NCBI GenBank assembly: GCA_018524725.1
Contig: JAEUWP010000601.1
Location: 1 to 64,000, forward strand
Direction: 5' to 3'
Length of the DNA: 64,000 bases
Source: Podaxis mareebaensis
Taxonomy: Eukaryota; Basidiomycota; Agaricomycetes; Agaricales; Agaricaceae
The notes beneath the pieces were generated by a model, which was not told where the DNA came from, made no database searches, and worked only from the letters and a program-made list of their open reading frames with translations. Shown one piece after another: positions 48,479 through 59,696 of the stretch; positions within the stretch are counted from its first letter, which is position 1, and each line of letters opens with the position of its first letter. The position numbers and the translations under genes are program-made.

Positions 48479-49679
48479 ATGCTACGAGTCTTTGGACAAG
48501 CCCAAGCACCATGTCATCTCTACAGGCATGCTCTAGCTATATCTAGACCCCTTTCTCGACGGCCATTGTCAACACAACGATTGCCAATATCGAAGGTCAA
48601 ACTTCGGAAGTGGGCATTACCTGCAGCCGGTGGTTTGTTCGTCGGCCTTGCTTCCCTCTACCTTTTCCTCCCAGATGCGTCCAGAGGTGCACCAACATCG
48701 TCACGGAAACCTCTGTCTGCGAAACACTTTACACCCACAACCGTAATCTCCAACGAGACCTCCGGCCCTGACACCAAGATCCTCAAACTCAGAGTCCCTC
48801 CACACCTTATACCCAAGGAAGAGGACGACCCGATAGGCTTTGGTCCTATATGGTCGGTGTATATTAAGGATGACGACATACAGGTGGAGAGGCCGTATAC
48901 ACCGTTGGAGGGTATAGATGAGGATGGGAATATGGTGTTTTGGGTCAAGAAGTACCCAAGAGGTGAAGTTGGACGGTGGTTGCATTCCAAACAACCGGGA
49001 GATACCATCGAATTGCGCGGTCCGTTGAAGACCTGGCCTTGGAGAGAAGGGGCGTGGGATGAAATTGTGATGGTAGGGCTCAACTGTTGTTCTTGGAGGC
49101 AATTAAATAAATACGTTGTTAGATTTCCGGCGGTACAGGAATTACGCCATTCTATCAACTCATTCACCAAGTGTTCGAGCATTCAGCAAATCTCTCAGAC
49201 AACACTCGATTCACTCTGCTGCATGGCTCAAAAACCCCTGAAGAACTGCCGCCGCAACAAATCTTGGGCCCTCTTGTAGCCTACGCGGAAAAGTACCCTG
49301 ATAAGTTCAGGCTCAAATTGTTCGTCGATGTGGACGACGGTTCGAAGCCTTCTGTGCCTATACCCTCACTAGAAACCGGACGCGTCAACGACGATCACAT
49401 GAAACAAATTATGGGGATCCCTAAGCCAACTTGGTGGCAAAGATGGTTCAGTAGCTCAGATATGCGCCCTACGATGCCCCGGAGGGTCTTGTTTTTGGTA
49501 TGTGGGCCCGAACCGTAAGTATACATAGAGTCTTCTTACTATGTCGACGGTGACGGAGCTTTTGTGATAGGATGATTACAGCTGTGGCGGGTCCATATGG
49601 ACGAAATTATCCACAAGGACCAACATTAGGAATTCTGGGTAGACTCGGCGTGACGCCGAAGCAGGTTTGGAAGCTATGA
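48479..49679 (+). CDS. Cytochrome-b5-reductase-like flavoprotein, mitochondrial
   Basis: Three exons, 48479-49072, 49123-49514, 49571-49679, give 364 residues. A basic presequence (MLRVFGQAQAPCHLYRHALA) is followed by one TM helix (ALPAAGGLFVGLASLYLFLP). The FAD domain shows VERPYTPLEG and GEVGRWLHSKQPGD; the NAD domain shows ISGGTGITPFYQLIHQV, FTLLHGSKTPEEL, FLVCGPEPM and a C-terminal end YPQGPTLGILGRLG. FAD/NADH reductases of this type (Cbr1/Mcr1 group, or the AIM33-like branch) pass electrons from NADH to cytochrome b5 or related carriers; anchor and presequence suggest the inner membrane or intermembrane space. Exact orthology is unsure. It converges on dihydroorotase with 68 bp between stops. 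Confidence 0.82.
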
Positions 49680-49747
49680 TATTAATACATTTTAATCAAC
49701 TAGAGACATCCTACGAAACGCCCTTTCGCGTCACCGAATACAGCAAT

Positions 49748-51012
49748 TCAAGACTGCACGATCTCCCAGTTGAGTCGTTTGCCAGTCCAGAACGGAACGA
49801 GTTCATTGTCTCCTTGAGCATACTTCTCATCCACCGGCTTTCCACCCTCGACTTTCTCTAGTCGCACAATCTTGCCCGCCTTGACCGGACGTTTGTAGAA
49901 TGCACGACCGAAGTCGCTCACGAAACCGGGTAACTTATCTAAAGCGCCGAATGACTCGAGAAGGTCTGCTACGAGTGGCAGTAGGATCGGCGAAGTGTAA
50001 ATACCCGCTGCACACGGCGAGGTAGGAGTGCTTGTGGACTTGGCGTGAGGAGGGTGTGGCGCCGAATCTGATCCAAGGAAGAAGCGGGGATGGCCTAATT
50101 AACCGAGGTCAACAAGCCTATAGATCGACTGACTTTTCAATCACTGTTTAAGGGCGTACCTTCCTTGATGATGTCCCTTAAAGCTTCCCGGTCATCAGGA
50201 TACTTCGCAACTGGCTTGCAGAAATTCCATGATTGACCCGCCCAATCATCTACGATAAGCGCCAAGTGATGAGCGGTGATTGTGCAAGCTACCGTTGGTC
50301 CGCAAGATTTCACGGCTTCGATTGCGGCCCGAGTGGTTGCATGCTCAAGGACGATACGGAGTTTGGGGAAGGCGGCATGTAGCTTGAAGAGGTGGGGAAG
50401 GAATTGGACTTCTGCGTTCAGAACGTGGATGTTCTATTGCATGTATAGTCAGATCGCGCAGCGATAATAGATCGTGGCTCACGTTCTTGGCGTCCGAAGG
50501 AACCTCTCCGTGTAAGTTGAGTACCATATCAACTTCTTGCATGGCTTCGAAGACGGGGTAATAAGCTTCATAAGACTCAATACCACCGTCTGAGTTGGTC
50601 GTCACCCCCCGAGGGTACGACTTTACACCTTCGTATATTTTGAGTTAGTGATCCTGCGCGTCGGCTGTAGGCATCCTACCAACAATCCCGACTGCACTTG
50701 CTTTCCGAACCTCTTCCGGTGTAAGGTCCGGCGACAGGTAAAGCGTCATTAGATATTCAACATTGGGATCGATCCTCTCGAGCTCGGCCTTGTATTTCAA
50801 AGCTTGTTCAGTTGTGGTGATCGGGGGTTTCAGGTTAGGCTGCAGGCTCAGCTCATTATTGCATCAGTAGGATTTGATGTCGCGAAGCGCACCATAACGT
50901 ATACAAGATCGAAGCCACCCTTGCGGACATGAGGAGTGATGAGCTCAGAGAAAGAGCCTTGCCTCAGATGAACGTGAAAGTCAGCCGGGGAGTTGACAGT
51001 AATAACAACCAT
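49748..51012 (-). CDS. URA4: Dihydroorotase
   Basis: Five exons from the right: 51012-50893, 50839-50680, 50628-50483, 50433-50160, 50094-49748, giving 348 residues. It closes carbamoyl-aspartate to dihydroorotate, third step of pyrimidine synthesis, in the cytosol. Zinc ligands are H13 and H15 in DFHVHLRQG, the carboxylated Lys in GVKSYPRGVTTNSDGG, LNLHGEVP, LEHATTRAAI, TITAHHLAL and GSDSAPHPPHAKS. Length and motifs match the fungal/bacterial class II enzyme. The start MVVITVNSPADFHVH places the HxH at the expected distance. Divergent from kinesin-8 with 233 bp between starts; a CACGTG palindrome lies at 51083-51088. Confidence 0.94.
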
Positions 51013-51245
51013 TGTACTAATTAACGGAAAACTTCCAAGGGCCAGAAGGGAAAAGATAAGATTGTTAGGAGATCTTCGCGAGCACGTGACGCTAACGCGC
51101 TGATGGTTCAGAAGAACGAAAGTGAACATGCGGCAATTCAATTAATCAACTCAAACCACTCTCATCCACCCACCACCAGCACCAACATAAACGACCATAC
51201 GACTGAAATCACGTACATTGCACATCCCTCTCACAAGTTACAACC
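51013..51245. promoter_or_regulatory. Bidirectional promoter URA4 / kinesin-8
   Basis: 233 bp with CACGTG at 51083-51088 (70 bp from the URA4 ATG) and an ACGCGC word at 51096-51101. Both 5' leaders lie within it. Confidence 0.4.
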
Positions 51246-54200
51246 ATGGTCGCCGCTGGCTCCATCACCGTTGCAGGTACGCGTCTCTTCGCGTCCGGAA
51301 CACTATCTCGGGCGCTCATACATTTGCATAGTTCGTGTTCGTCCTCCGACTGCATGGGAAGCCGCACGTCTGCCTGAGCCATGCTACGACACCACAATTC
51401 GGGGCGATGGTGCTCTCTCAACGCCTGCCAAGGTCGTAAATACGGCGACACTACGAGACATCGTGCAAATCGTCGACGACCGCATTCTGTGCTTTGATCC
51501 AGACGAGAAGGATAAGGCACGGGCATTTATGGAAAGAGGATTTCTTCCTCCTGGAACGAAGCGATATAAAGACAAGCGGTTCATGTTCGATCGCGTGTTT
51601 GGACACGATGCACAACAGACGGAGGTATATGAAGCAACCGCGCAGCCGCTCCTGCAAGGACTACTTGACGGATATAACGCAACCGTCTTTGCATACGGAG
51701 TAAGCTTCCTCGTTATATGAAAGCATATCAAAACGCTAACGGAAGGATCACTCAGGCCACCGGCTGCGGCAAAACACACACCATCAGTGGAACAGAAACC
51801 GATCCTGGTATTATCTACCTAACGATGGCGGATCTCTTCCAACGAATCGAAGACAGAAAAGATGAATGGAATGTCGAAGTAATGGTCACATTCCTCGAAA
51901 TCTACAATGAAGAAATTCGGGACCTCCTCGCAGAGCCTGGGTCACATCAACCTCGTGGCGGGTTGGCTATCAGAGAAGATAAGACAGTGAAGGTTGTGGG
52001 GCTGGTCGAGTTGAAGCCACGTAATGCAGAAGAAGTCAAGCAAATTGTTCTACAAGGCAATTCGCGCCGGACGCAGAGTCCCACTCATGCCAACGAGACG
52101 AGTTCACGGTCGCACGCGGTTCTTCAAGTTCATGTTACACAGTCTCCCCGGACAGCATCACTGACAGAACAACGAACAATGGCAACACTGTCTATCATCG
52201 ACTTGGCGGGCAGTGAACGGGCAGCAGCTACAACCAACATGGGTCAACGTATGATAGAAGGTGCCAACATCAATAAATCTCTTCTCGCACTTGGCAATTG
52301 CATCAATGCTCTCTGCGAAAGTGGAGGTGCAATACGCCATGTTCCCTACCGCAACAGCAAATTGACGCGTCTGCTCAAATTTTCTCTTGGAGGAAATTGC
52401 AAAACCGTCATGATTGTTTGCGTTGCGCCCACATCTGCCCATTTCGACGACACCCACAACACGCTCGTGTACGCCGAGCGTGCGACAAAGATCAAGACCA
52501 AGGTTGTCACCCGCAACGTTGTCAATGTCGACCGTCACGTTGGGCGGTACGTGGAGGCCATTAACCGCCTCAATATTGAGGTCGCAGAGCTGAAGGAAAA
52601 ACTCTCTGGCAAGCGGCAGGCGGAAATGGAGATTCAGAGACGTAAGGCAGCCGAGGCAAAGGCGGAGGTCGAGCGGGCACGAGGCGACATCCAGGTCAAG
52701 GTGGAACAGACGAAGAACTCAATTGTCGATGGTGCTACCTGTTCCGGCAAGTTGTCAGTGGCACGGACCAAATTGGCAGCGATACGCAAGCGTCTGGCGC
52801 AGCTCGTCTCTACGGATGCTGTTTCTGGAGACATTGAGGCCGAGCGGGGGTTGTTGCAGGCTATGGCAGAAATCGAAGAGGACGCAGTCAAGCCGAACTC
52901 TGCGTTAAATATCAGACTGCAGCGGTCCTCAAACTCGGGCGCAATGTTTGATGCTACCATGAGAGCCGTGTCAGAACGTAAATCGGAGAAACTTGACGAG
53001 CCGAGCGTGGAGATTGTCAAGCTTGAAACGTTATTCAGGCGCGCCGAGATGGAGAAGTTGAAGGCAGAGGGCGAGCGGGATGCATTGAAAGAGTCGATGG
53101 AGGATATGGCCGAGGTTGTTGTGAAGTTGGTGGGCATGTTGGGACGTTGCAGTGTAATGATTGGGGATGCAGCAAAGACCCTGAGGGGGAATGATGATGA
53201 GGGTGCGGATCCAATAACGGTGAAAAAGATCGGAGAGCTATTGCAAAATGTCAAACAGACGAATGATACGACCTTCAAGAACCTTCTTGGGCATTCGACG
53301 GAGTCATACGCATTTGCAGATACAAGTGCACTCAATGCTGCTGTGGATCACTTTCAAGTCTACAACTCCACGTTCACTACTAAGCGCTCAAGCTCGGGTC
53401 CTGCTGCTCTCGATGTAGCTACTTCCGAGAAACGGAGTTCACGAAGGCTGTCTGCCTATGGCACAAGTCTACCAGCATCACCTCGTCGCTCTCATCGTTC
53501 TCCCCGTAAATCCTTACGTTCAAGCCTCTCCGCGCAGCCCTACAGAAAAGTTTCGGACAAGGAACGCAAGGGGCTCAAGGTCAGCAAAAACGTACAATGG
53601 CGGGATGAAGCTGGTGGTGATCTGATAGAGGAAGAAGTTCGACGTCAACAACCACAACCAACGGTAGTCGTCAGCGTCATCCCAGCAAGTCCAAGCGTGG
53701 GCAACATCTCCACTACAGCCAAGCCCAACACAGGAGATGAATCGCTGTCGTTACCTCCCCGATGTTCGTCAGCCATGGGCTCTGAGAGCGAATGGGAAGA
53801 CGAGACTGAAAAAACAGACGATAGCTTCAACATATCCTTCCTATCGATGTCCCTTGCTACCTCCGTCCGCGACACCAAATCTTCCTCCCTCTCCGCATCC
53901 ACATCGTCTGCCTCTTCTCGTACCCTCGGCGCCCGGCGTCCGCGGCCCAGCCGTCTCGACCCCAGCTTCCTCAAATCACGAACTAAATGTCCTGGACTTG
54001 CAAGTCTCGCCGAAGACGACGAGAGTGGCAATGCTCCTGAACGACGGGGAGACCCACTGTCAAATATGGATCTAAATGCGGAGGAGCTAGATACACTCCA
54101 CGTGCCAAAAGGTCGACAGCGTAACGACCCCGCGAGTCCTACACGCCGTGCGCCTTCGTCCCCTAGCAAGAATCACCTATCGTCGTCCGTATTAGGTAGC

Positions 54201-54569
54201 AAACGCGCTACAGGCGCGACGGAAAGTCGACGTAGGTCGAATGTTGGTCCTGTGAGGATGGAAAAGACGCGTAGGAGGTCAAGCATGATTCCTTCGTTGG
54301 ACGCTTCCTCTGGTGCCAGTGGCGCTGCAGGCGGGGAGAGCATCTCAGCCAAGGTGCCAGGACCGAAGAGGGTATTGCTAGCTAGTCCTGGAAGAAGGAC
54401 CAAGAGGTCGTCGTTGACCAGGACGACTATCGCCGCAACAATGAGGATGAGGCCGTTGGGCGCGGCTTCGGCTTCGGCTTCCTCGTTGGCTGTCCCTGCT
54501 GGTGGGGACCCGAATGCGAGTGCAGATTTGAGTATGAGCAGCAGATCCTTGAAGCCTTCGTGGCGATGA
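51246..54569 (+). CDS. KIP3: Kinesin-8 motor (Kip3/KIF18 type)
   Basis: Three exons, 51246-51276, 51332-51699, 51756-54569, give 1070 residues. Motor at the N-terminus: VAVRVRPPT, P-loop GATGCGKTHT (K139), NETSSRSHA, DLAGSERAAATTNMGQRM, GANINKSLLALGNCINAL and HVPYRNSKLTRLLKFSLGGN, then the kinesin-8 neck TRNVVNVDRHVGRYVEAINR. Kinesin-8 motors walk to plus ends and depolymerise microtubules, setting spindle length and chromosome alignment. A coiled coil follows (about 395-430, 550-590), then a 450-residue Ser/Arg/Pro-rich basic tail that probably gives a second microtubule contact. Introns split the motor at VAV/RVRPP and directly before the P-loop. Confidence 0.93.
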
Positions 54570-54964
54570 AGGTGGCGGGGCCTTGGTCTGCGTTAAATTT
54601 GAGATAAGGGGCGCCACCCGCGTTCCTACATATTTTAGCTGTATGTTTGATATTTTTCGTTATTCCGTTCCAATCACGATGTTTATGACTTCTCGTTTCG
54701 TTCCCCTACCCTCATCTAAATCCGTTTCCCCTTAATCCTCACCTCATAATCCGCTCCATGCATCATCATGTTTCCATTAGTTGATATACCCAACAGTACC
54801 TGCTGTACACTTGTACTCGTACTTTGACTCGTAATAATTTGTATCGTGGACGACTCTTAAAACGAATGTTCTCGGATTGAGATTTCTTGACCTTCGTGTA
54901 AGGCTTGGGGAAATCAACAAATGCACGGCCATGTTGGAGGTAAATATATTAGACAGCAAGTAGA
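54570..54964. other. 3' intergenic between convergent kinesin-8 and EMP24
   Basis: About 395 bp, pyrimidine-rich (54640-54770), no coding signal. Confidence 0.45.
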
Positions 54965-55837
54965 CTAGATTATACGTTTGACCTCGAAGAAAGACTGTCC
55001 AGACCAACCATTAGTTTGGGGTGCGGAAGTCAGAAGCCGAGGACATACCTTGAGATAATAGACCTGCCATGCGACCACCGCAAATATCACGACCGCCTGG
55101 AGGACAGACCACCACTTGACACGAGAGTTCGTTGATTCTGCGGTGTTTCGGTGCGTACGCTCACGAACAACGATGTATTCTTGTTCGTCCTTGACTGACA
55201 TCAGGCCGATAGCGAGAGAGCGGATTTCACGTTCAATGGGAGCAACAGCCTCTGCAATGGTCGCTTAGCCGAATTTCAAAGAATCGTCTAAACAGTAGAC
55301 GTACCATCCTCATCGACATAGATTACACCGTGAACATTAAAGCTACATAACGAGCGTTAGGTTCGTCTCAGAGGGAGGATGAGATTAAAGTACGCACCTG
55401 ACCATTTTGTCTGCAATAGCGCTCATTTGATTGGAAAAGCAGTACTCGTGTCGACCGTCAGTAGCTGCTGTGATGGAGACGGAACCGGTGTCTTGACGAA
55501 TATGCTTTCCGAGAACCTTGCCGTTGGGATCGGTGAGCTAGTGCGCCAAAGGTCGTTAGGAAATGAACACCAAGTCGTATAGGAATCCTGCTAACCCAGA
55601 AGTCAATGTCTAGGTGACCTCCACCTCCGACTTGATATGTTACGGTCATCTAAAGCATAACTCGGTCAATTATAAAGTATAAACTACGGGTGCACACACC
55701 TTGTCATGAACATGCAAGTCCTCGAAGAAACATTCCTTTTTCCCTGCAGGCACTTCGATTAAATGTGCCGAAACCAGTAGTGGTAGAATAATGAGAACAG
55801 AAAGAACGGTAGAGAGGGTATAGAGGAGCCTGGACAT
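54965..55837 (-). CDS. EMP24: p24 family cargo receptor EMP24
   Basis: Six exons from the right: 55837-55700, 55649-55596, 55537-55398, 55342-55305, 55251-55049, 54994-54965, giving 200 residues, the usual p24 size. A signal peptide (about 1-24, LIILPLLVSAHL) is followed by the GOLD domain with its Cys pair (KKECFFEDL and HEYCFSNQM), a coiled-coil helix (EAVAPIEREIRSLAIGL), a TM helix (VLQAVVIFAVVAWQVYYL) and a short tail KSFFEVKRII with the FF motif for COPII binding. p24 proteins cycle between ER and Golgi and load GPI-anchored and other cargo into COPII vesicles. The beta-subfamily (Emp24/TMED2) is the best fit by the tail. It is divergent from YRB1 with 172 bp between starts. Confidence 0.9.
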
Positions 55838-56009
55838 TGGGGTCGGACGTGGATCGTTTTGTTGGCGGACACGACGAGAACGGCAATGTAGGGTAGTGGA
55901 GGACCCCGAACACTTTCCCACGGTGGACGGAGATGGCCCATGATTTGATTTTTTGATTAGTATTAATCCTCAATCTACCATCCCCTCCACTGCCTTTCCA
56001 CTCAACACC

Positions 56010-56942
56010 ATGTCCGAGACTCCTGACGCCCTCGCTCCAAGGGTACGTGTCGTTCGTTTGGTCCATCACAGATTCCCCTCCGCTGATCTTCCCTTGTTTT
56101 TATTTGTGGCTAATACCCAATTTACTAATGCTCTCGATGCCCTTTGCACCTCCAGCAACAAGAAGAAGAGACCGACGTTCACTTTGAGCCCGTCATCAAA
56201 CTCACCGAGCAAGTAGACACGAAAACCTTCGAGGAGGATGAAGATGTCATTTTCAAGATGTGCGTATGATCAACAAGCGATCGCGCGCATCTGCTATCGC
56301 TTTCGTTTCCGTATCACTCGACTCACCCACAAATTTACTCAGGCGTGCCAAACTCTTCCGCTTCGATTCCGGCCCTTCAGAATGGAAAGAACGTGGTACT
56401 GGAGATGTGAAACTCTTATCACACAAAGAGACGAAGAAGGTCAGGCTCGTCATGCGACGCGACAAGACCCTGAAGGTCTGCGCCAATCACTATAGTATGT
56501 CTGCTGGTTGTTTGGACCGATGGAGGGGAAAGCTTAATGTTTTTTTCCTCGACCGTTAGTTTCCGCAGAGATGAAGCTACAGCCCAATATCGGTTCTGAT
56601 AGGAGTTGGGTGTGGAAGGTCACTGCCGATTACGCTGAGAGCCCCCCTACGCCTGAGACTTTGGCCATCCGGTTTGCCAACTCTGAGAGTAAGTTTTTGT
56701 CTGTATTCTTTCCCGGCGCCAAGCCATTCAAGATTACATTAGATGCTGGTCAATTCAAGGCTGCTTTCGAGGAGGCTCAGAAGAAGAACGCAGAGTTGTC
56801 AGGCAAATCCAACGAGGGCGAGACCAAGGAAGAGAAGGAAGAGGAGGAAGAGGAGAAGGAAGAATCAAAGGAGTCTGAAGAAAAGAAGGAGGAAGAGGAG
56901 AAGGAGGATGCTGAGGGCGAGAAGAAAGAGGGCACAGATTAA
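56010..56942 (+). CDS. YRB1: Ran-binding protein 1
   Basis: Five exons, 56010-56042, 56156-56259, 56343-56494, 56560-56688, 56743-56942, give 205 residues. The Ran-binding domain runs through [89 protein letters not shown] and [20 protein letters not shown]. RanBP1 binds RanGTP and helps RanGAP release it from export complexes in the cytoplasm. The C-terminus is a Glu/Lys repeat tail ([12 protein letters not shown] type). The first intron (113 nt) is the longest intron I modelled. Confidence 0.95.
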
Positions 56943-57201
56943 ATGCTCTGGTGCACTGTCCGGGCGCCCCCTCCATTTTCCTCTTCCGCTGTGCCAACTT
57001 TTACCGGTGGTCATACCTCTCATACCTGTTGATTTGATATACTGCGTCAATGATAATCGTGTTGTAACTTTGTACTATGGGGGTGGTTGTGAGACCTTAA
57101 GACTTCTGGATTGTAGAATTACAATGGATTGGAAAGCTAACACGAAGCAGAACATTATGTACGAGTCTAGAGAAATAGCCTTACAAAGTCATGAACGGAT
57201 C

Positions 57202-59442
57202 TTACGATTTCCCTTCCTTGTTTTCTTCGGCTGCCCAAGCTTCCCAAAAGGCGATTCCTTGGCCCTTCTTCCAATACCCCGGTTGTGCCGCACCCTTGAC
57301 TACATCCTCCGTTATCAGGACATGGTGTATATCCTGCCAAACAGAGTCAAACGAAATAGACAGCAAATCCAGCGGCAGTACTTACGGATCCTCTACAAAA
57401 TACAGATGACATCAATTCATTGATCCGAGATTTGAGTGAAAGGAAAACTGCTTACGGCACTTCATACATAGGCTCCAGCAAGAGCGTTTCCTAAAACCCC
57501 AAATTGACGATCGGCGGACAAGGATAGCACAAGACTCATACCATTATTCCTCGGAGACCACGAGCACCTCCACCTCTTGCGGCCGCCCTCCGACAAATCT
57601 CGTCCAGTGCAGCGCTTGTAAACCGTATCTCCACACCCGAGTATCCAAAGAGGGCTTGGTATTGGGATATTAGGGATCCCTTCACGTCTGTGAGTATACG
57701 TCGAAGGTCGGGTACGGTTAATGGCGAGAGCGTCGTAACTGAAGGTAGTCGTGAAATGAACTCGGGTATGAAGCTAGCATGCAGGGACCAAAATGTGAGT
57801 AGTTGGAGTTATTGACCAGGAGGGAGGGGACTTACCCGAATTTGACGAGATCTGAGGTTTCTAAATGATCCAAGAGGTTGGAAGACGTTTTGCGATTTGA
57901 TGTGAAGAAAGGAAGCTGCCGGGGCAATTCGAAAGACTGCGCGCCGAGGTTTGCAGTGAATCCTATCGACTACTGGCGATTGTCAGTATCTAAATAGTCG
58001 TGTATTCGAGAGTTGACTGACCCCCTTCGCCACTCGTTGTTTAATGATATCCTCAAGGCCGACGAAAGCACCACTGAGGATAAATAACACATTTGAGGTG
58101 TCTATATGGTACACGTCGGGTTTGGCTGTAGATTTATGAGCCCTGGGGATACAAATTGCTAAGAGGACATTAAGGATACCTGTAGCCAGATGAGGTGCAC
58201 GTTGTCCACTTCGGGGATGTGTACCAGGCCCCACGGCTGGAGGCTCCGGAGCACCGGTGCCTTTGGCTTGAACGGTGACAACTGAACCTTCCATCATACG
58301 TAGAAGGGCTTGTTGTACACCTTCACCACCGACATCGCGCGATGTATCTGTGCCTATGCCACCTGCTTTCTTGGCGATCTTATCGACTTCGTCTATGTAG
58401 ACGATGCCCATACTATGACAATATATCAATGCTTTGTAGTTTCGGTACAAAATGACGGTTACCTCGCTCTTACGGGATCCCAGTTCGCTGCTTGTAACTG
58501 CATGAACAACGAATTAGCACTGTAACATCCCGTCAGAAGAGTTGCTTACTAGTCGTTGAATCGCCATATCAACATCTTCTCCTACGTCTATTAATAATCA
58601 GCACCACGCACTGCCTGTCATTGAGCAAGCAAACATACATCCAGCTTGGGTGAACGACGTTGCATCGCTCACAGAGAATGGAACATCCAATACTCTTGCA
58701 AGTGTTTTAGCTAATAATGTCTTCCCTGAATTCCAGATGGTCAGCTGGGAACCCCTTGAGTTTGAGGCGTGTGCAAGACTATACTCACCGGAACCGGTAG
58801 GACCACTTTGGAGAGATTATGAACTGTGCAAGGATATACAAACAACTCGTACATCACCAAAACGTTGCTCTTCTCGAAAAGGGGCATTCTCTGGGTTGGC
58901 CGGAAAGAAGCACCTGCAGGCCTGCGTATTGGACGTACGCGAGCTGGGCTGACACCACTGTTTGCTACATCGCAGATGCCAGAGTCGAAGGTTAGAATCT
59001 GATGTAGAACATGCTGGGGAACATACGATCAATGAATCCTTCGAGTTCTGCATCACGTTCTTGCTCTTCTTGTTCAAGGATAGATAGATTGGCACGGACG
59101 CGATTGTAATGGTTGTATACACTAAATGAATAGCTGTTATTGTGGACGATACCCAGGAAGGCCATGACTCACGCCACGGATAGAACTTTCTTGGCATTCT
59201 CCTGCCCGACAATGAATTGGTTCAAGTATCGTACCAACTACCCCACTCCAGTAAATACAAATTTCGGTGGGTCTTGTGCGGGGGCATACCTCACGAGGTG
59301 TAGCTAGGCCATAAGCTGGTAGCTGTGTTTCTGTGTAGCCATTGTCTGGCTGTTGGTAATCGTTTAGCGGCTGGGTCCGGAGTTGTCGAACGAGGAGACG
59401 AAGATGTCGAGGGTGTGCCGGCGAGTTGTGTCGTAGAAGCAT
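57202..59442 (-). CDS. MCX1: Mitochondrial ClpX-type AAA+ unfoldase
   Basis: Fifteen exons from the right: 59442-59290, 59237-59173, 59121-59027, 58964-58853, 58805-58789, 58725-58639, 58587-58550, 58497-58463, 58412-58180, 58125-58022, 57969-57836, 57773-57542, 57490-57456, 57392-57386, 57333-57202, giving 492 residues. Presequence [20 protein letters not shown] is mitochondrial. Motifs: [20 protein letters not shown], Walker A GPTGSGKT (K149), [18 protein letters not shown], Walker [40 protein letters not shown], sensor 2 region [11 protein letters not shown]. The N-terminal zinc domain of bacterial ClpX is absent, as in yeast Mcx1, which aids ALA synthase maturation. The Walker A exon is only 17 nt and exon 14 only 7 nt (encoding the Gly-Ser after EVP). 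A CAGTAG acceptor precedes exon 11. Whether a ClpP partner exists cannot be seen here. Confidence 0.93.
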
Positions 59443-59696
59443 TAATGGTGTCACTTCAGGGATATAAGGTGCTGTATGAAAGTTCGAAGCAACGGGGAAA
59501 GGTACGGAAGTGAGGTAGCAGGGATCGGCGGCTGGGGTGGCACTCAGTAAGTAGTGTGATATACTCCGGGGGGCGCGGGTCAGATCAGGCAAGTCGTTCG
59601 GGTTACACTTGTCACTCGACCACAACGTAAACTCGCCCCTACTCCCACTACACCTCTTGCTATCAACTTTCCTCATACTCAGACGATATAGAAATC

